DNA of 64,000 nt from Algimonas porphyrae (GTDB taxonomy: Bacteria; Pseudomonadota; Alphaproteobacteria; Caulobacterales; Maricaulaceae): contig NZ_CP163424.1 of the NCBI RefSeq assembly GCF_041429795.1, positions 1,738,001-1,802,000 on the forward strand. The letters run 5' to 3'. Position 1 is the first letter of the stretch. The number at the start of each line of letters is the position of its first letter. Below are positions 11,600 through 25,400 of the stretch, piece by piece. The translations under genes were made by a program, and so were the position numbers. A model generated the notes under the pieces. The model searched no databases, had not been told where the DNA came from, and saw only the letters and a list, made by a program, of their open reading frames with translations.

Positions 11600-12751
11600 T
11601 TAACCCCGCCCGCCGATCCAGGGCGCCGGATTGATCGGGCGGCCATTCCTGCGCAATTCCATATAGAGCGGCGCGCGCTCACCCGTGCGCGGCATCTGTC
11701 CGACCGGTTCGCCGCGCCGGACCGTCTCGTTCGCTTCGACATAGGTCTGTCCCAGCCCTGTCAGCAGCAGATAGTAGCCATCATCCATATTGAGAATGAC
11801 GACGCGACCATAGGTCTTGAACGGGCCCGAAAATTCCACTCGACCGGCGTAAGGCGCCAAAACCTGCCCGCCGCTTGGGGCCGAATAGGTCTCGCCACGT
11901 TCGCTGCCTCCAAAAGCCGTCGTCATACGGCCCGAGACGGGCTTCACGACGCCGCCTTTGGCATCGGCGAAACGACGCGTGCCTGGGGGCAGGTCGAGCG
12001 GCATCGGGACGTCGTCTAGTCCGGGCTTCAGGCGCGGCGTCACGGACTTTGCAGCCCGGCTGACGCGCTCGAGAAGGTCGCGCAATGTCGCGGACTCGGC
12101 GGCCAGACGGACGGCTTCCGCCCGCGCGGCCTCGGCCTCGGTTTCGATCGACTGACGCAGGCTTTCCTTCTGCGCGACCAGTGCCTGGGTGCGCTCGCGC
12201 CGCCGGGTCAGTTCACTGGCATTGGCATCGATCTCGGCCTGTTGCAGCGCGGCCGCGTCGCGCCTGTCGCGAAGTCGCAGGGAGAGCGCTTTTGCGGCTT
12301 CCGCCCGGGATCGTAAACGGCGTGACAGAAGGTCGATCATCGTCGCGGCCTGCGCCGTACGCACGGCATCGTCCGGATCGATTAGCGTCGCGACATTCGG
12401 GGCGAGCTGCAACCTTTGCAGCGAGGCCAGCAGCACCTGCGTCTGCATACGATTATCAGCCAGTTCGGTTTCGATGTCCGCGAGCTGTTGCTCGATCTCC
12501 GTCATATCCGTCAGGAGTTGCAGGCGGCGGCTCTCGAATGCCTGCGTTTGCTCCGTGTCGCGTTGCAATGCCGTTTTCAATGAGGCGATTTCCTGCGTGA
12601 CGGCAGTCCGATCGGACTGCAGCGCGGCTTCCTTGGCGCGAGCTTCGGCTTCGGCTTCGGACAATGTGTTCAAATCATCCGTCTGTTGCGCCCACGCGGA
12701 TGGCGACAGGCTGAGGACCATGATGGCCAGACATGACGAAATGATGCGCAC
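11600..12751 (-). CDS. EnvC-like murein hydrolase activator with degenerate LytM domain
   Basis: 383 residues. A signal peptide (ending SAWAQ) is followed by two long coiled-coil stretches (about 25-115 and 135-225) and a C-terminal LytM/M23 fold (ADAKGGVVKPVSGRMTTAFG onward). The M23 zinc ligands are missing. The place of the first His (HxGxD) reads YSAPSGG, and the HxH motif reads LYMELRRNG. That fits EnvC-type activators, which switch on amidases without being hydrolases themselves. Its likely partner, an N-acetylmuramoyl-L-alanine amidase, is encoded at 50960-51760. Confidence 0.9.
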   Translation of the reverse strand: MRIISSCLAIMVLSLSPSAWAQQTDDLNTLSEAEAEARAKEAALQSDRTAVTQEIASLKTALQRDTEQTQAFESRRLQLLTDMTEIEQQLADIETELADNRMQTQVLLASLQRLQLAPNVATLIDPDDAVRTAQAATMIDLLSRRLRSRAEAAKALSLRLRDRRDAAALQQAEIDANASELTRRRERTQALVAQKESLRQSIETEAEAARAEAVRLAAESATLRDLLERVSRAAKSVTPRLKPGLDDVPMPLDLPPGTRRFADAKGGVVKPVSGRMTTAFGGSERGETYSAPSGGQVLAPYAGRVEFSGPFKTYGRVVILNMDDGYYLLLTGLGQTYVEANETVRRGEPVGQMPRTGERAPLYMELRRNGRPINPAPWIGGRG

Positions 12752-12818
12752 AGCGCGTCTTTTCCTTCAATGGCGGTGGCGTCAATCCCCGACGACCAGT
12801 TGCCGGGGCTCGGGCGGT

Positions 12819-13289
12819 CTAGTCCCTGTGATAGGGCGCGCCTGCCAGAATGCTCAGCGCTCTGTAGATCTGTTCGGCCAGCATGACGCGAACGAGCTTA
12901 TGCGGCCATGTCTGGGTACCGAAAGACAGTTTACGCACATGCGGCGGGAGGTCAGCGGGTTCGAAACCATCGGCGGCACCGATCATGAAAATGGCAGCCG
13001 GGCAGCCATCATCGCGCAATCTGGCCAATGTTTTTGCGAATTGACGCGAGGATAGCGATTTTCCCCGCTCATCCATCACAAACAAAGTAGAGCCCGCGGG
13101 CATGGACGAAACAATCTTGCGGGTCTCCGCGCTTCGGTCGCGGCATTTGCCCAGATCGATGGATTGTTCTTCGACATCCAGGAAGCCCAGACCGCGGGCC
13201 AGGCCTCGGGCGCGGGTCAGATAATCATTAACCAGATCACGTTCTGGGCCTTGGCGCAACGCTCCGCCGGCCCGGATAATCAGCTTCAC
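12819..13289 (-). CDS. rlmH: 23S rRNA (pseudouridine1915-N3)-methyltransferase
   Basis: 156-residue SPOUT-class methyltransferase that modifies pseudouridine 1915 in helix 69 of 23S rRNA. Recognisable stretches are LFVMDERGKSLSSRQFA and AAIFMIGAADGF, with the C-terminal knot HKLVRVMLAEQIYRALSILAG and YHRD ending. The 4-bp overlap with rsfS (13286-13289) follows the common rsfS-rlmH coupling in bacteria. Confidence 0.96.
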   Translation of the reverse strand: MKLIIRAGGALRQGPERDLVNDYLTRARGLARGLGFLDVEEQSIDLGKCRDRSAETRKIVSSMPAGSTLFVMDERGKSLSSRQFAKTLARLRDDGCPAAIFMIGAADGFEPADLPPHVRKLSFGTQTWPHKLVRVMLAEQIYRALSILAGAPYHRD

Positions 13290-13768
13290 GCCTGTGTGTC
13301 GTCCGGGGCCTGCTCGGCAATCTGGCGCAGACCGTCAGGCAGGGGAACTGACCAGATCTTTTCCAGATTATAGAAGACGCGGACTTCGGGACGGAAAATG
13401 TGCAGAATGACATCGCCTGCATCGATCAGAACCCAATCCTGACCGTCCTGACCTTCGGTGCCGATATCCTTGAAACCAGCCTGTTTCAGGCCACGCAGCA
13501 CGTAATCGGCCAGCGCACCGACATGTCGGTTGGAGCGTCCCGAAGCGACGACCATATAGTCTGCAACGGACGACTTTTCCTTGATATCGATTTCCAGAAT
13601 GTCCTGCGCCGAATTCTCGTCGAGAATATCGCGCACATAGGTCGACAGGGCCGCAGAATCGTCATGCAGCTTGTCCGCTTCAGGGGAACCGGCTTCGAGG
13701 AAGCCTTTATGGGCAGTTTGGTTTGACAGGGTGATGTCTCCTAGAGGATTTGGGCGGATCCGTAGCAT
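13286..13768 (-). CDS. rsfS: Ribosome silencing factor
   Basis: RsfS (Iojap family) binds uL14 and blocks subunit joining in starved cells. The family core runs from AALSTYVRDILDENSAQDIL through SVADYMVVASGRSNRHVGAL to DWVLIDAGDVILHIF and the FYNLEKIW ending. The start is uncertain. The ATG at 13768 gives 160 residues. An ATG at 13813 overlaps nadD. The best Shine-Dalgarno (CTAGGAGA) precedes a CTG codon (LSNQTAHKG) near 13725, so the real protein may be shorter and begin at a rare CTG. Confidence 0.92.
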   Translation of the reverse strand: MLRIRPNPLGDITLSNQTAHKGFLEAGSPEADKLHDDSAALSTYVRDILDENSAQDILEIDIKEKSSVADYMVVASGRSNRHVGALADYVLRGLKQAGFKDIGTEGQDGQDWVLIDAGDVILHIFRPEVRVFYNLEKIWSVPLPDGLRQIAEQAPDDTQA

Positions 13769-13787
13769 AGTGAACGCGCCAACACTA

Positions 13788-14399
13788 TCATCGCTCCGCA
13801 GCACGAAGTGCACTGGATGACAGTGAATTGAAAGGCAGGGTGAGATAGGTCCAGGCCGGGGCGGACGTGTCCTTTAGCGTGTGGGCGAACCTTTCTGGAA
13901 TCCGGTGATCCGCCATATGCCGTGCGACGCGACCTAGTCTGGCCCTCACGGGATCACCGGGGCGTGCGATGATCGCGACGGGAACGCGGCGCATGATCCC
14001 CTGCCAGTCCTTCCAGCGGGGCAGCTGTGCGAGATTGTCCGAGCCCATGAGAAGCACGAAACGCGCAAATGGCTGTTGTTCCTGCAGCCGTTTGATCAGA
14101 TCGATCGTGTAGCGCGTGTTCAGATCGCTTTCGACATGACTGATCTTCATGGCGTAGGGCAGGTCCATGCTGGCGATAGATTTGGCGCGGTCATAGGGGC
14201 TCGGTTGCGCTGGTTTCAGAGGGTTTTGCGGGCTCACGAGCCACCAGACCTGATCGAGCTGCAATTCGCGCAAGCCTGCGTCAGCGACATGGCGATGCCC
14301 GGCATGCGCAGGATTGAACGATCCGCCGAACAGACCGATTGCGGGTCCAGCGCGGCTACTCATGCCCGACCGTCTACTCACGCCCGCCTGTCTACTCAC
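13788..14399 (-). CDS. nadD: Nicotinate-nucleotide adenylyltransferase
   Basis: NadD converts nicotinate mononucleotide to deamido-NAD in NAD biosynthesis. The nucleotidyltransferase signature IGLFGGSFNPAHAGHRHVA and the substrate loop FVLLMGSDNLAQLPRWKDW are intact. The start is ambiguous because the region is a threefold 18-bp repeat giving three in-frame starts: GTG 14399, GTG 14381 and ATG 14363. The first overlaps the proA stop as GTGA, the coupling seen elsewhere in this operon. The last is closest to the usual family N-terminus and would give 191 residues. Confidence 0.94.
   Translation of the reverse strand: MSRQAGVSRRSGMSSRAGPAIGLFGGSFNPAHAGHRHVADAGLRELQLDQVWWLVSPQNPLKPAQPSPYDRAKSIASMDLPYAMKISHVESDLNTRYTIDLIKRLQEQQPFARFVLLMGSDNLAQLPRWKDWQGIMRRVPVAIIARPGDPVRARLGRVARHMADHRIPERFAHTLKDTSAPAWTYLTLPFNSLSSSALRAAER
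14346..14399 (-). repeat. Triplicated 18-bp unit at the proA stop / nadD start
   Basis: Three consecutive 18-bp units begin GTGAGTAG, GTGAGTAG and ATGAGTAG (14399-14382, 14381-14364, 14363-14346). Units 1 and 2 match at 16 of 18 positions; unit 3 is more diverged. Each carries an in-frame start codon for nadD, and the first also contains the proA stop TGA. The encoded N-terminus is a hexapeptide repeat (VSRQAG, VSRRSG, MSSRAG). Confidence 0.88.
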
Positions 14400-15666
14400 G
14401 CCCGAACGGTTCCTGTACCGATGACGTGGTACTTGTAAGTAGTCAGATGCTGTGCGCCCACTGGCCCGCGCGCATGGAGACGCCCTGTTGCGATGCCGAT
14501 TTCCGCTCCGAAACCGAACTCACCACCGTCGGCAAACTGGGTCGAGGCGTTATGCATGACAATGGCGCTGTCGACGTTGCGCAGAAAAGCCTGTGCGGCC
14601 GCCTGATCGGTCGCAATGATCGCGTCCGTATGCCCGGACCCGTACTGGCCGATATGCGCTATGGCGACCGCCATACCATCGACGATCGCAATATTGAGTA
14701 TGGCCGCCAGATGTTCCGTTCGGAAGTCGGTCTCCGAAGCTGGGCGAACATGGTCGGACAGCCCCCGGCTGGCCGTGTCGCCGCGAAGATCGCATCCGAG
14801 GGAGACAAGGCGTGCGGCCAGATCCGGTAACAGGTCCGAGGCGATGGCCCGATCGATCAGTATGGTCTCCGTTGCGCCGCAAATACCGGTTCGGCGCATC
14901 TTGGCGTTAGCAATCACATCGATGGCCATCTGCTTGTCCGCCGAATGGTGAACATAGGTATGGTTGAGCCCATCGAGATGGGCGAGTACGGGAATACGCG
15001 CATCCGATTGTACGCGAGCGACAAGACCCTTGCCGCCTCTCGGTATGATCAAATCGATGGCCCCGTCCAGTCCCGTCAGCATCATGCCGACAGCGTTGCG
15101 GTCCTGCGTCTTGAGAAGCTGGACGGTATCGCGCGGCAATTCGGAATGGCGCAAACCCTCCATGATCGCTTCATGCAGCGCGCGATTGGACCTGACAGCG
15201 TCCGAACCCCCGCGAAGGATGACCGCATTGCCCGACAGGAGGCAAAGTGCCGCCGCATCGACGGTAACGTTGGGGCGACTTTCATAGATCATCCCGATAA
15301 CGCCGATCGGGACCGTTACTTTTCGCAACGTCAGCCCGTTCGGGCGCGTCCATTCTGTCTGGACCAGATTGAGAGGGTCAGGCTGAACGGCGATCGCTTT
15401 GACGCTATCCGCGATCGATTGTAGACGCGTTTGATCCAGACGCAGGCGATCCAGCATCGCATCACTCAGGCCCTTTGCACCAAAATCCGAGACATCCTGC
15501 GCATTAGCCGTGAGGATCCTGTCGCTTGCCTCTGTGATCGATAAGGAAATGTTTTCAATGGCTTCTTGACGAGAGTGAAGGTCACATGACCTTAGCTTCG
15601 AGGCAGCAAAGCGGGCAGCCTGACCGACGTCTGACATATAGTGACCGAGATCCGTGACGGCGGTGG

Positions 15667-15670
<4 letters not shown>
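14396..15670 (-). CDS. proA: Gamma-glutamyl phosphate reductase
   Basis: Second step of proline synthesis: NADPH reduction of glutamyl-5-phosphate to the semialdehyde. About 424 residues of the aldehyde dehydrogenase fold, with the substrate/cofactor segments VPIGVIGMIYESRPNVTVDA, LIIPRGGKGLV and the catalytic-cysteine segment RRTGICGATETILID. The start chosen, ATG 15670 (MTTAVTDLGHYM), overlaps the proB stop as ATGA. An open frame to 15745 is inside proB and is rejected. Confidence 0.96.
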
Positions 15671-18424
<2,754 letters not shown>

Positions 18425-18462
18425 GTCTGTCTCCGTCGGCGGTCGGCAGGGAAACGGGCATG

Positions 18463-18494
18463 AAAAAAGGGAAACCGGATGACCCCGGTTTCCC
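18463..18494 (-). terminator. Rho-independent terminator of rplU-rpmA
   Basis: A perfect 10-bp stem, GGGAAACCGG (18469-18478) against CCGGTTTCCC (18485-18494), with a 6-nt loop is followed on the minus strand by six T residues (18468-18463). It is 56-87 bp past the rpmA stop and before the GNAT gene, so obgE and its followers need their own promoter or read-through. Confidence 0.92.
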
Positions 18495-18549
18495 TGCTTA
18501 ATCTTGCAAAGGGGTCATCCTGCTGGGCGACCCTGAAAAAGAGCGGTCG

Positions 18550-18819
18550 CTACTCTGCGGCCTCGGCCATCGGTTCGACGGACACATAGGTGCGCTTGTT
18601 GCGTTTGGTCGCAAACGTCACGCGGCCGCCTTCTAGCGCATAGAGTGTATGGTCTTTGCCCATACCGACATTCGTGCCGGGATAGTATTTCGTACCCCGT
18701 TGGCGAATGATGATGTTGCCGGGAATGACGGCCTCGCCGCCGAATTTCTTGACGCCAAGGCGGCGGCCAGCGGAATCGCGGCCGTTATTGGACGAGCCGC
18801 CTGCTTTTTTATGTGCCAT
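18550..18819 (-). CDS. rpmA: 50S ribosomal protein bL27
   Basis: 89-residue bL27, whose N-terminus reaches the peptidyl transferase centre. It begins [20 protein letters not shown] and has the conserved [20 protein letters not shown] core. The N-terminus matches the form found in Proteobacteria with no cleavable leader. It is co-transcribed with rplU, 38 bp upstream. Confidence 0.98.
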   Translation of the reverse strand: MAHKKAGGSSNNGRDSAGRRLGVKKFGGEAVIPGNIIIRQRGTKYYPGTNVGMGKDHTLYALEGGRVTFATKRNKRTYVSVEPMAEAAE

Positions 18820-18857
18820 GTCGGTCTCCTGTCAGTCGTGAAGGGGCAGGCAGACGC

Positions 18858-19169
18858 CTAGCCCTCGATACCTGTAATGCGGACAACTGTTTCCAGCTGA
18901 CGATGGCCGCGTTTGCGGCGATAGTTCTGACGGCGCTTTTTCTTGAACACGATGACTTTGTCACCTTTGCGCTGCTCGATGATTTCGCCGGTCACGGACG
19001 CTCCGTCGACCATAGGCGCGCCGACTTTAACGTCACCATCTGCGCCGTGCATCAGCACATCGCCAAATGTGACGGCTTTGCCTTCTTCGGCATCGAGTTT
19101 TTCAACGACGATGATGTCGTCTTTGGCAACCTTGTACTGCTTGCCGCCGGTTTTGATGACTGCGAACAT
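18858..19169 (-). CDS. rplU: 50S ribosomal protein bL21
   Basis: 103-residue bL21: [20 protein letters not shown] start, and the [18 protein letters not shown]-terminal RNA-binding stretch. It is the first gene of the rplU-rpmA unit. The 239-bp upstream gap (19170-19408) holds the 5' leader of this unit and, at its far end, the terminator of the giant gene. I see no clearly recognisable L21 leader hairpin. Confidence 0.98.
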   Translation of the reverse strand: MFAVIKTGGKQYKVAKDDIIVVEKLDAEEGKAVTFGDVLMHGADGDVKVGAPMVDGASVTGEIIEQRKGDKVIVFKKKRRQNYRRKRGHRQLETVVRITGIEG

Positions 19170-19339
19170 GATGTCCCGTCCCTCTTGCTTGCTGAGTGCC
19201 GGAATATGACCGGTCAGCCCTAAAATAACGAAAGCCGCGCGCGTGAGAAGAGACTCACCGGGCGGCAGTGGCGAGCGAATTAGCCCCGCCCCTGCAAACT
19301 GTCAAGCCAGACGGTCAGACACATATGCGAACCGTCAGC

Positions 19340-19368
19340 AAAAACCCTGCCGAACGGATCGGCAGGGT
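19340..19368 (-). terminator. Rho-independent terminator of the giant repeat gene
   Basis: A 10-bp perfect stem (ACCCTGCCGA 19344-19353 with TCGGCAGGGT 19359-19368) and a 5-nt loop are followed on the minus strand by five T residues. It sits 41-69 bp beyond the stop codon at 19409 and isolates the giant gene from rplU-rpmA. Confidence 0.9.
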
Positions 19369-19408
19369 CAATCATAAAAGGCGAGTCGTGGTCGCCCTAT
19401 GCAAGCGG

Positions 19409-22400
19409 CTAGTTCGGAGCCGGGACCGTGCCCAGCACGTTGCCGTTGGCGTCGATCACACGGCCTTGCGCATCAACCCGTCCGATCACCGCGCCTGACA
19501 GATCCAGCACGGCCCCGTCGGAACGGATGGTGAAGGTCTGGCTGGACTGTGACGATGATGAGCCCGAAGTAATCGTCGTGGCTCCGGTCGTCGTGACGGT
19601 GGTCGAAGAACCGCTGGTAATCGCACCAGGCGTCGTGACTGTCGTCGTGCGGCGCGATCCAGGCTGAATACGCAGATTGCGGACGACGATCTGACCATTG
19701 GCATCGATCACATTCAGCGTTGCAGCGTCATAGCGACCGATAATGGCACCGTTCTGATCGATCACCACGCCGTCATCGCGCACCGTGTAGGAGCGGGTAA
19801 CGGTCGTCGTTTCCGTGACGACACCAGTCTGCAGACCCGTGGTCGTCGTCACCGAACCGCCTGTCGAGAAGCCCGATGTGCGCGTGGTCGTGGTTGAACC
19901 GCTGACCATGGAGCGCCAGTCGACGCCCAGAATGTCGACAGTCCGGAGTGTCAGACCGCCCGTCGAGAGGTTGCGGGATACCTGGAAGGCTTCCACAGCC
20001 GCGTAGGTTTCCTGAGACAGGCGACCATCGATCGCACCGCTGTAGAACCCAAGCTCCTGCAGGCGACGCTGGATCGCGGAAATCACGACCGTATTGGCAT
20101 TGGCCTCACAGAGGACCTGACGCCATTCGGAACGCTGAGCCGACGTCTGTGTGCGCTTCTCGACGGTCCCGTATTCGGCAGGGATTTCGATCACTTCCGT
20201 GCGGGCTGGTGTCACGACACGCTGGACTTGAACGGTATCATAGACTGCCGGAATGACCCGGCGCTCGACGCGTGCCGGTGCGTCGACGACCCGACGCGTG
20301 ACCGTGCGGGTCACAGCTGGGATCGCCCGCTCTTCCGTCCGAGCCGGCTGTGCGACAATGCGACGTTCGACCGTGCGGGTGACCGCGGGAATGACCCGTT
20401 CTTCAGTCCGTGCCGGTGTCACGATACGGCGGCGTGTTTCCTGGCGTGTCACTGCTGGGATGACGCGCTCTTCCGTCCGAGCCGGAGCCCGCATGACGCG
20501 ACGTTCGACCGTGCGGGTGACCGCCGGAATGGCGCGTTCGACGACAGATGCTGGTGTACGGACGACATTGCGTTCGACCTGGCGTGTCACTGCCGGGATC
20601 GTTCGCTCGACGGTCCGGGCCGGTTGCGCCACGACGCGGCGTGTTTCCTGACGGGTGACCGCCGGAATGACGCGTTCTTCGGTCCGGGCCGGCTGACGCA
20701 GAACCTGGCGTTCGATTGTACGCGTGACCGCTGGGATGGCGCGTTCCGTTACCGATGCCGGCGTGCGCAGGACGCGACGTTCGACCTGACGCGTAATCGC
20801 CGGGACGACCTGTTCGGTGACTGAAGCCGGCGTGCGGATGACACGACGTTCGACCTGGCGTGTGACCGCTGGAATGGCGCGTTCGACCGTGCGGGCCGGT
20901 GTACGAATGACACGGCGTGTGTCCTGACGGGTGACCGCCGGAATGACACGCTCTGTAACAGCCGCTGGTGTGCGGACGACACGGCGTTCCTCGACGCGAG
21001 TGACAGCCGGGATAGCCCGTTCCGTCACCGCAGCCGGGGTGCGCAGGACGCGGCGCGTGACCGCTTCGACGACAGCCGGGATTGTCCGTTCCGTCACTGA
21101 GGCCGGTGTACGGACGACACGACGTTCGATCTGACGTGTCACCGCCGGGATGGTGCGTTCGACAGTCCGGGCCGGAGCCGAGACGACACGGCGTGTTTCG
21201 ACGCGCGTCACGGCCGGGATGACCCGTTCCGTCACGGAAGCCGGCGTGCGGACGACGCGACGCTCGACCTGACGCGTGACCGCCGGGATAACCCGTTCGG
21301 TGACGGCAGCCGGGGTACGGACGACACGGCGCTCTTCGGTGCGTGTCACGGCGGGGATGACCCGTTCCGTCACAGCGGCTGGCGCTTCGACCACACGGCG
21401 TGTGATCTGACGCGTCACGGCTGGGATCGTACGTTCCGCAATGCCGGCTGGCGTGCGCAGGACCTGACGTGTTTCCTGACGCGTGACCGCGGGGATAACC
21501 CGTTCAGTGACAGACGCCGGCGTAACCAGGCAGTTACACTCGATGACCTTTGTGACGGCTGGGATGATCCGCTCGACAACACGCGCTGGCGTGACGACCT
21601 GACGGATCGTTTCCTGACGGGTGACCGCCGGGACAACGCGCTCGGTCACGCCCGCTGGGGTGCGGACAATACGGCGCGTCACTTCCTTCGTGACGGCTGG
21701 GATGACCCGCTCCGTCACAGCAGCAGGAGCGCGGACGACGCGGCGATCTTCGACCCGCGTCACGGCCGGGATGACCCGTTCCGTGACAGCGGCAGGCGTG
21801 CGGACGACACGGCGCTCGATTTCACGCGTAACCGCGGGGATTGCGCGTTCGACAACAGCTGCAGGGGTGACGAGCACGTCGCGAGTCTCCATGCGCGTGA
21901 CCGCCGGGATGACCCGTTCTGTCACCGCTGCCGGCGTTCTGACAATCTGGCGTTCGACCTGTTTGGTCACAGCCGGGATCGTACGTTCCACGACTTGAGC
22001 CGGGTTGCTGACGATGCGGCGTGTTTCAACGCGTGTGACCGCCGGGATGACCCGTTCGACTGTCGATGCAGGTGTGCGAACCACGCGGCGTGACAGTTCT
22101 TTCGTCACGGCAGGAACGACCCGTTCGACCGTCCGGGCCGGCGTTACGATGCGACGCAGCTGCTCTGTCCGCGTTACGGCAGGCACGGCCCGCTCAGTTA
22201 CGCTCGCTGGCGCCGAAACGACGCGGCGGGTGATCTGTTTGGTCACGGCTGGAATAGTGCGCTCGGTCACGCCGGCAGGGGCGCGCACGACACGGCGTTC
22301 CTCGACGCGTGTGACGGCGGGGATAACCCGTTCCGTGACAGCGGCTGGCGTGCGGACGATACGGCGTTCGACCTCACGGGTCACGGCTGGAACGATCCGC

Positions 22401-25400
22401 TCGGCGGTTGTGGCCGGTGCGGTCAGAACACGGCGCGTTTCCTGACGGGTGACGGCGGGGATCACGCGTTCCGTAATCGCGGCGGGTGTGCGGACCACGC
22501 GGCGTGTCAGCTCCTTGGTGACTGCCGGGATCGTGCGTTCGACGGTTGCTGCAGGCTGAGCGACGACACGGCGTTCTTCGACGCGCGTGACGGCAGGGAT
22601 GACCCGTTCCGTGACAGCGGCTGGTGTGCGGACGATACGGCGTTCGACCTGACGCGTAACGGCTGGGATGACCTGTTCGACCGTTGTTGCCGGACGATCC
22701 AGAACGCGACGCGTTTCGGTCCGAACAACCGCCGGGATAACCCGTTCGGTGACAGATGCCGGGGTGACCAGGCAGTTACATTCGACAACCTTGGTGATAG
22801 CCGGAACGACCCGCTCGACAACACGGGCAGGAGTCCGGACGACACGGCGCGTTTCATTGCGCGTGACAGCTGGGATGACCCGCTCGACGGCTTGAGCTGG
22901 TGTTTCGACAACACGGCGCGTGATTTGGCGCGTTACTGCTGGGATAACCTGTTCCGCAACCCGAGCCGGGGTCCGGACGACGCGACGCTCGCGCACTTCG
23001 GTGATGGCCGGAATGGCCCGCTCGACGACTTGGGCCGGCTGGGAAACAACGCGGCGTTCGATCTGGCGTGTCACAGCCGGGATCGTGGTTTCGACAGTCG
23101 CAGCCGGTCGAACCAGGCGACGACGTTCTTCAACGCGGGTCACAGCCGGAATGACACGTTCGACCGCCTGAGCTGGCGTCCGGACGACCCGACGGGTTTC
23201 ATTGCGGGTGACGGCTGGAATGGCGCGTTCTTCGACCCGGGCCGGCGCAGAGACGACGCGGCGGGTTTCGACACGTGTCACCGCTGGGATGGCGCGCTCA
23301 ACAACACCAGCTGGACGATCAACAACGCGGCGTGTGACTTCACGTGTCACAGCTGGAACCGTGCGTTCGACGACGCGGGCCGGATTGGTGATGCGGCGGC
23401 GTTCCTCGACGCGAGTCACAGCCGGAATGGCGCGCTCGACAGTCCGCGCTGGCGTATCGATAACACGGCGTGTCACCTGCTGCGTCACAGCCGGGATACG
23501 GCGTTCGACGACTTGCGCTGGCGAGCGCAGAACATTGCGTTCGACCTGACGCGTTACAGCCGGAATGCGGCGTTCGACGACATTGGCCTGATCGACCAGA
23601 CGCTGGGTCTGAACCGTACCGATCTGTTCGGTGAATTCACCTGTCGGTCCGTTGCGTACGACGCGGGCAGGGGTTCTGACGCGGCGCACTTCGATCGTCT
23701 CGTAGCGAGCCGGGATTGTGACTTCGCGGGTTGAAGACGGTGTCGCAACGACACGGCGCGTGACTTCACGCGTCACAGCCGGAATGGTCTGCTCCACCAC
23801 GCGGGCGGGCTCCGCCACAACCTGCTTGGTGATCGTCTTGTACTTTGCTGGAACCAGAACCAGACACAGGATCTCGCCTGTCTGAGTCACGATTGTCTGT
23901 GACAACTCGACGACCTGATCGGACACGCCGTTAAAGACGGTAAATTGTCCCACCGTGCTTGTATTGACGCGGCCTTGGCCACCCAGTTCAATGGCATTGA
24001 GCGCTTGGCTGCCGGGTTTCCATTCTTCACGAGCCGGTTCGATCAGAACGCGCTCGCTACGTGTTTCGTAACGGGCAGGGATGACTTCGATGTCCGTCCG
24101 CGCAGGGCTGACGATGATCGTTTCCGTCACGGTCCGGTACGTTGGCGGGACGACTTCGATCGCTGTCGAGGCTTCCTGAACCAGAATTTGCTCTGTCACA
24201 GTCTCGTACTCAGCCGGGATGACGCTGAGCGTTTCGGCGGCAGCGCGCTGGACGAATGTCTGCGTCTCAGCCGCAAATTCGGCAGCAACGGACACATATT
24301 CAACCGTTTCAGGCTGGACGATAACGGTTTCGACAACCGTTTCGAATTCAGCGGGCACGGTCACGAGTTCGACAGTTTCATCCTGAATGACAACGGTTTC
24401 AGTGACATCGCGGAAGGTCGCCGGCGTAACGACCAGTTCGCTCGAAGCTTCCTGGACGACCACTGTCTCCGCAAAGGTCTCGAACTCCGCAGCGACAGAG
24501 ACATACTCGACCGTCGCGGGTTGAACGATAACGGTTTCCGTCACCTCGCGGAAGGTCGCCGGTGTAGAGACGAGCTCTGTAGAGGCTTCGCGAACCACGA
24601 TGGTTTCGCTGACTTCCTCGAACTGCGCCGGGATAGAGATGAGTTCGGAAGAGGCTTCCTGAACGATGATCGTTTCCGTCACATCTTCGAAGACGGCGGG
24701 TGTCACGACGAGTTCGGTCGAAGCGGGCTGCACTACGACCGTTTCCTGGTAGGTCTCGAACTGAGCCGGAACTGCTTCATAAGCAACCGAGGCGGGCTGC
24801 ACGACGATCGTTTCCGCGACCGTCTCGAAGACAGGCGGGACGGTGACAAGCTCAGTTGTCGCAGGCTGAATGACGACAGTTTCGGCAACCGTCTCAAATT
24901 CGGCTGCGATGGTTGTTAGCTCTGTCGAGGCTTCCTGAACGACCACGGTCTCGGTGACGGTGCCGAATTCGGCGGGAACGGTGACAAGCTCTGTCGAGGC
25001 TTCCTGAACGACGACCTGATACTGCTCTTCTTCGAAGACGGCAGGGATGGTCTCGAATGTCACTGTCGAAGGCTGGACGACGACGGTCTCTGAAACCGTC
25101 TCAAATACGGCGGGTGTGACTACCAGTTCGGTCGAGGCTTCCTGAACGACGACCTGGAAGGTCTCGTCGCGGTAGGACGCCGGAACCGCTTCGTAAGCGA
25201 CCGTAGCCGGTTGAACGACAACGGTTTCCGTCACGGTTTCAAAGACAGGTGGCACAGTTACGAGTTCGGTCGAGGCTTCCTGAACAAGAACGGTTTCCTG
25301 AACCGTCTCGAAGACGGCAGGAGTCGTGACATATTCGATGCCAGCGGGCTGAACGATGACGGTTTCGGTGACCGTGTCGAACACAGCTGGGACGCTGATC

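Noticed and set aside
11600-12751. Active M23 endopeptidase
   Set aside because: The zinc ligands are absent, so it is described as an EnvC-like activator.
22892-23734. Plus-strand open frames across the giant gene, rich in Asp/Arg/His repeats
   Set aside because: They are reverse-complement shadows of the 69-bp repeats; many appear in step with the repeat period and lack start sites or family similarity.
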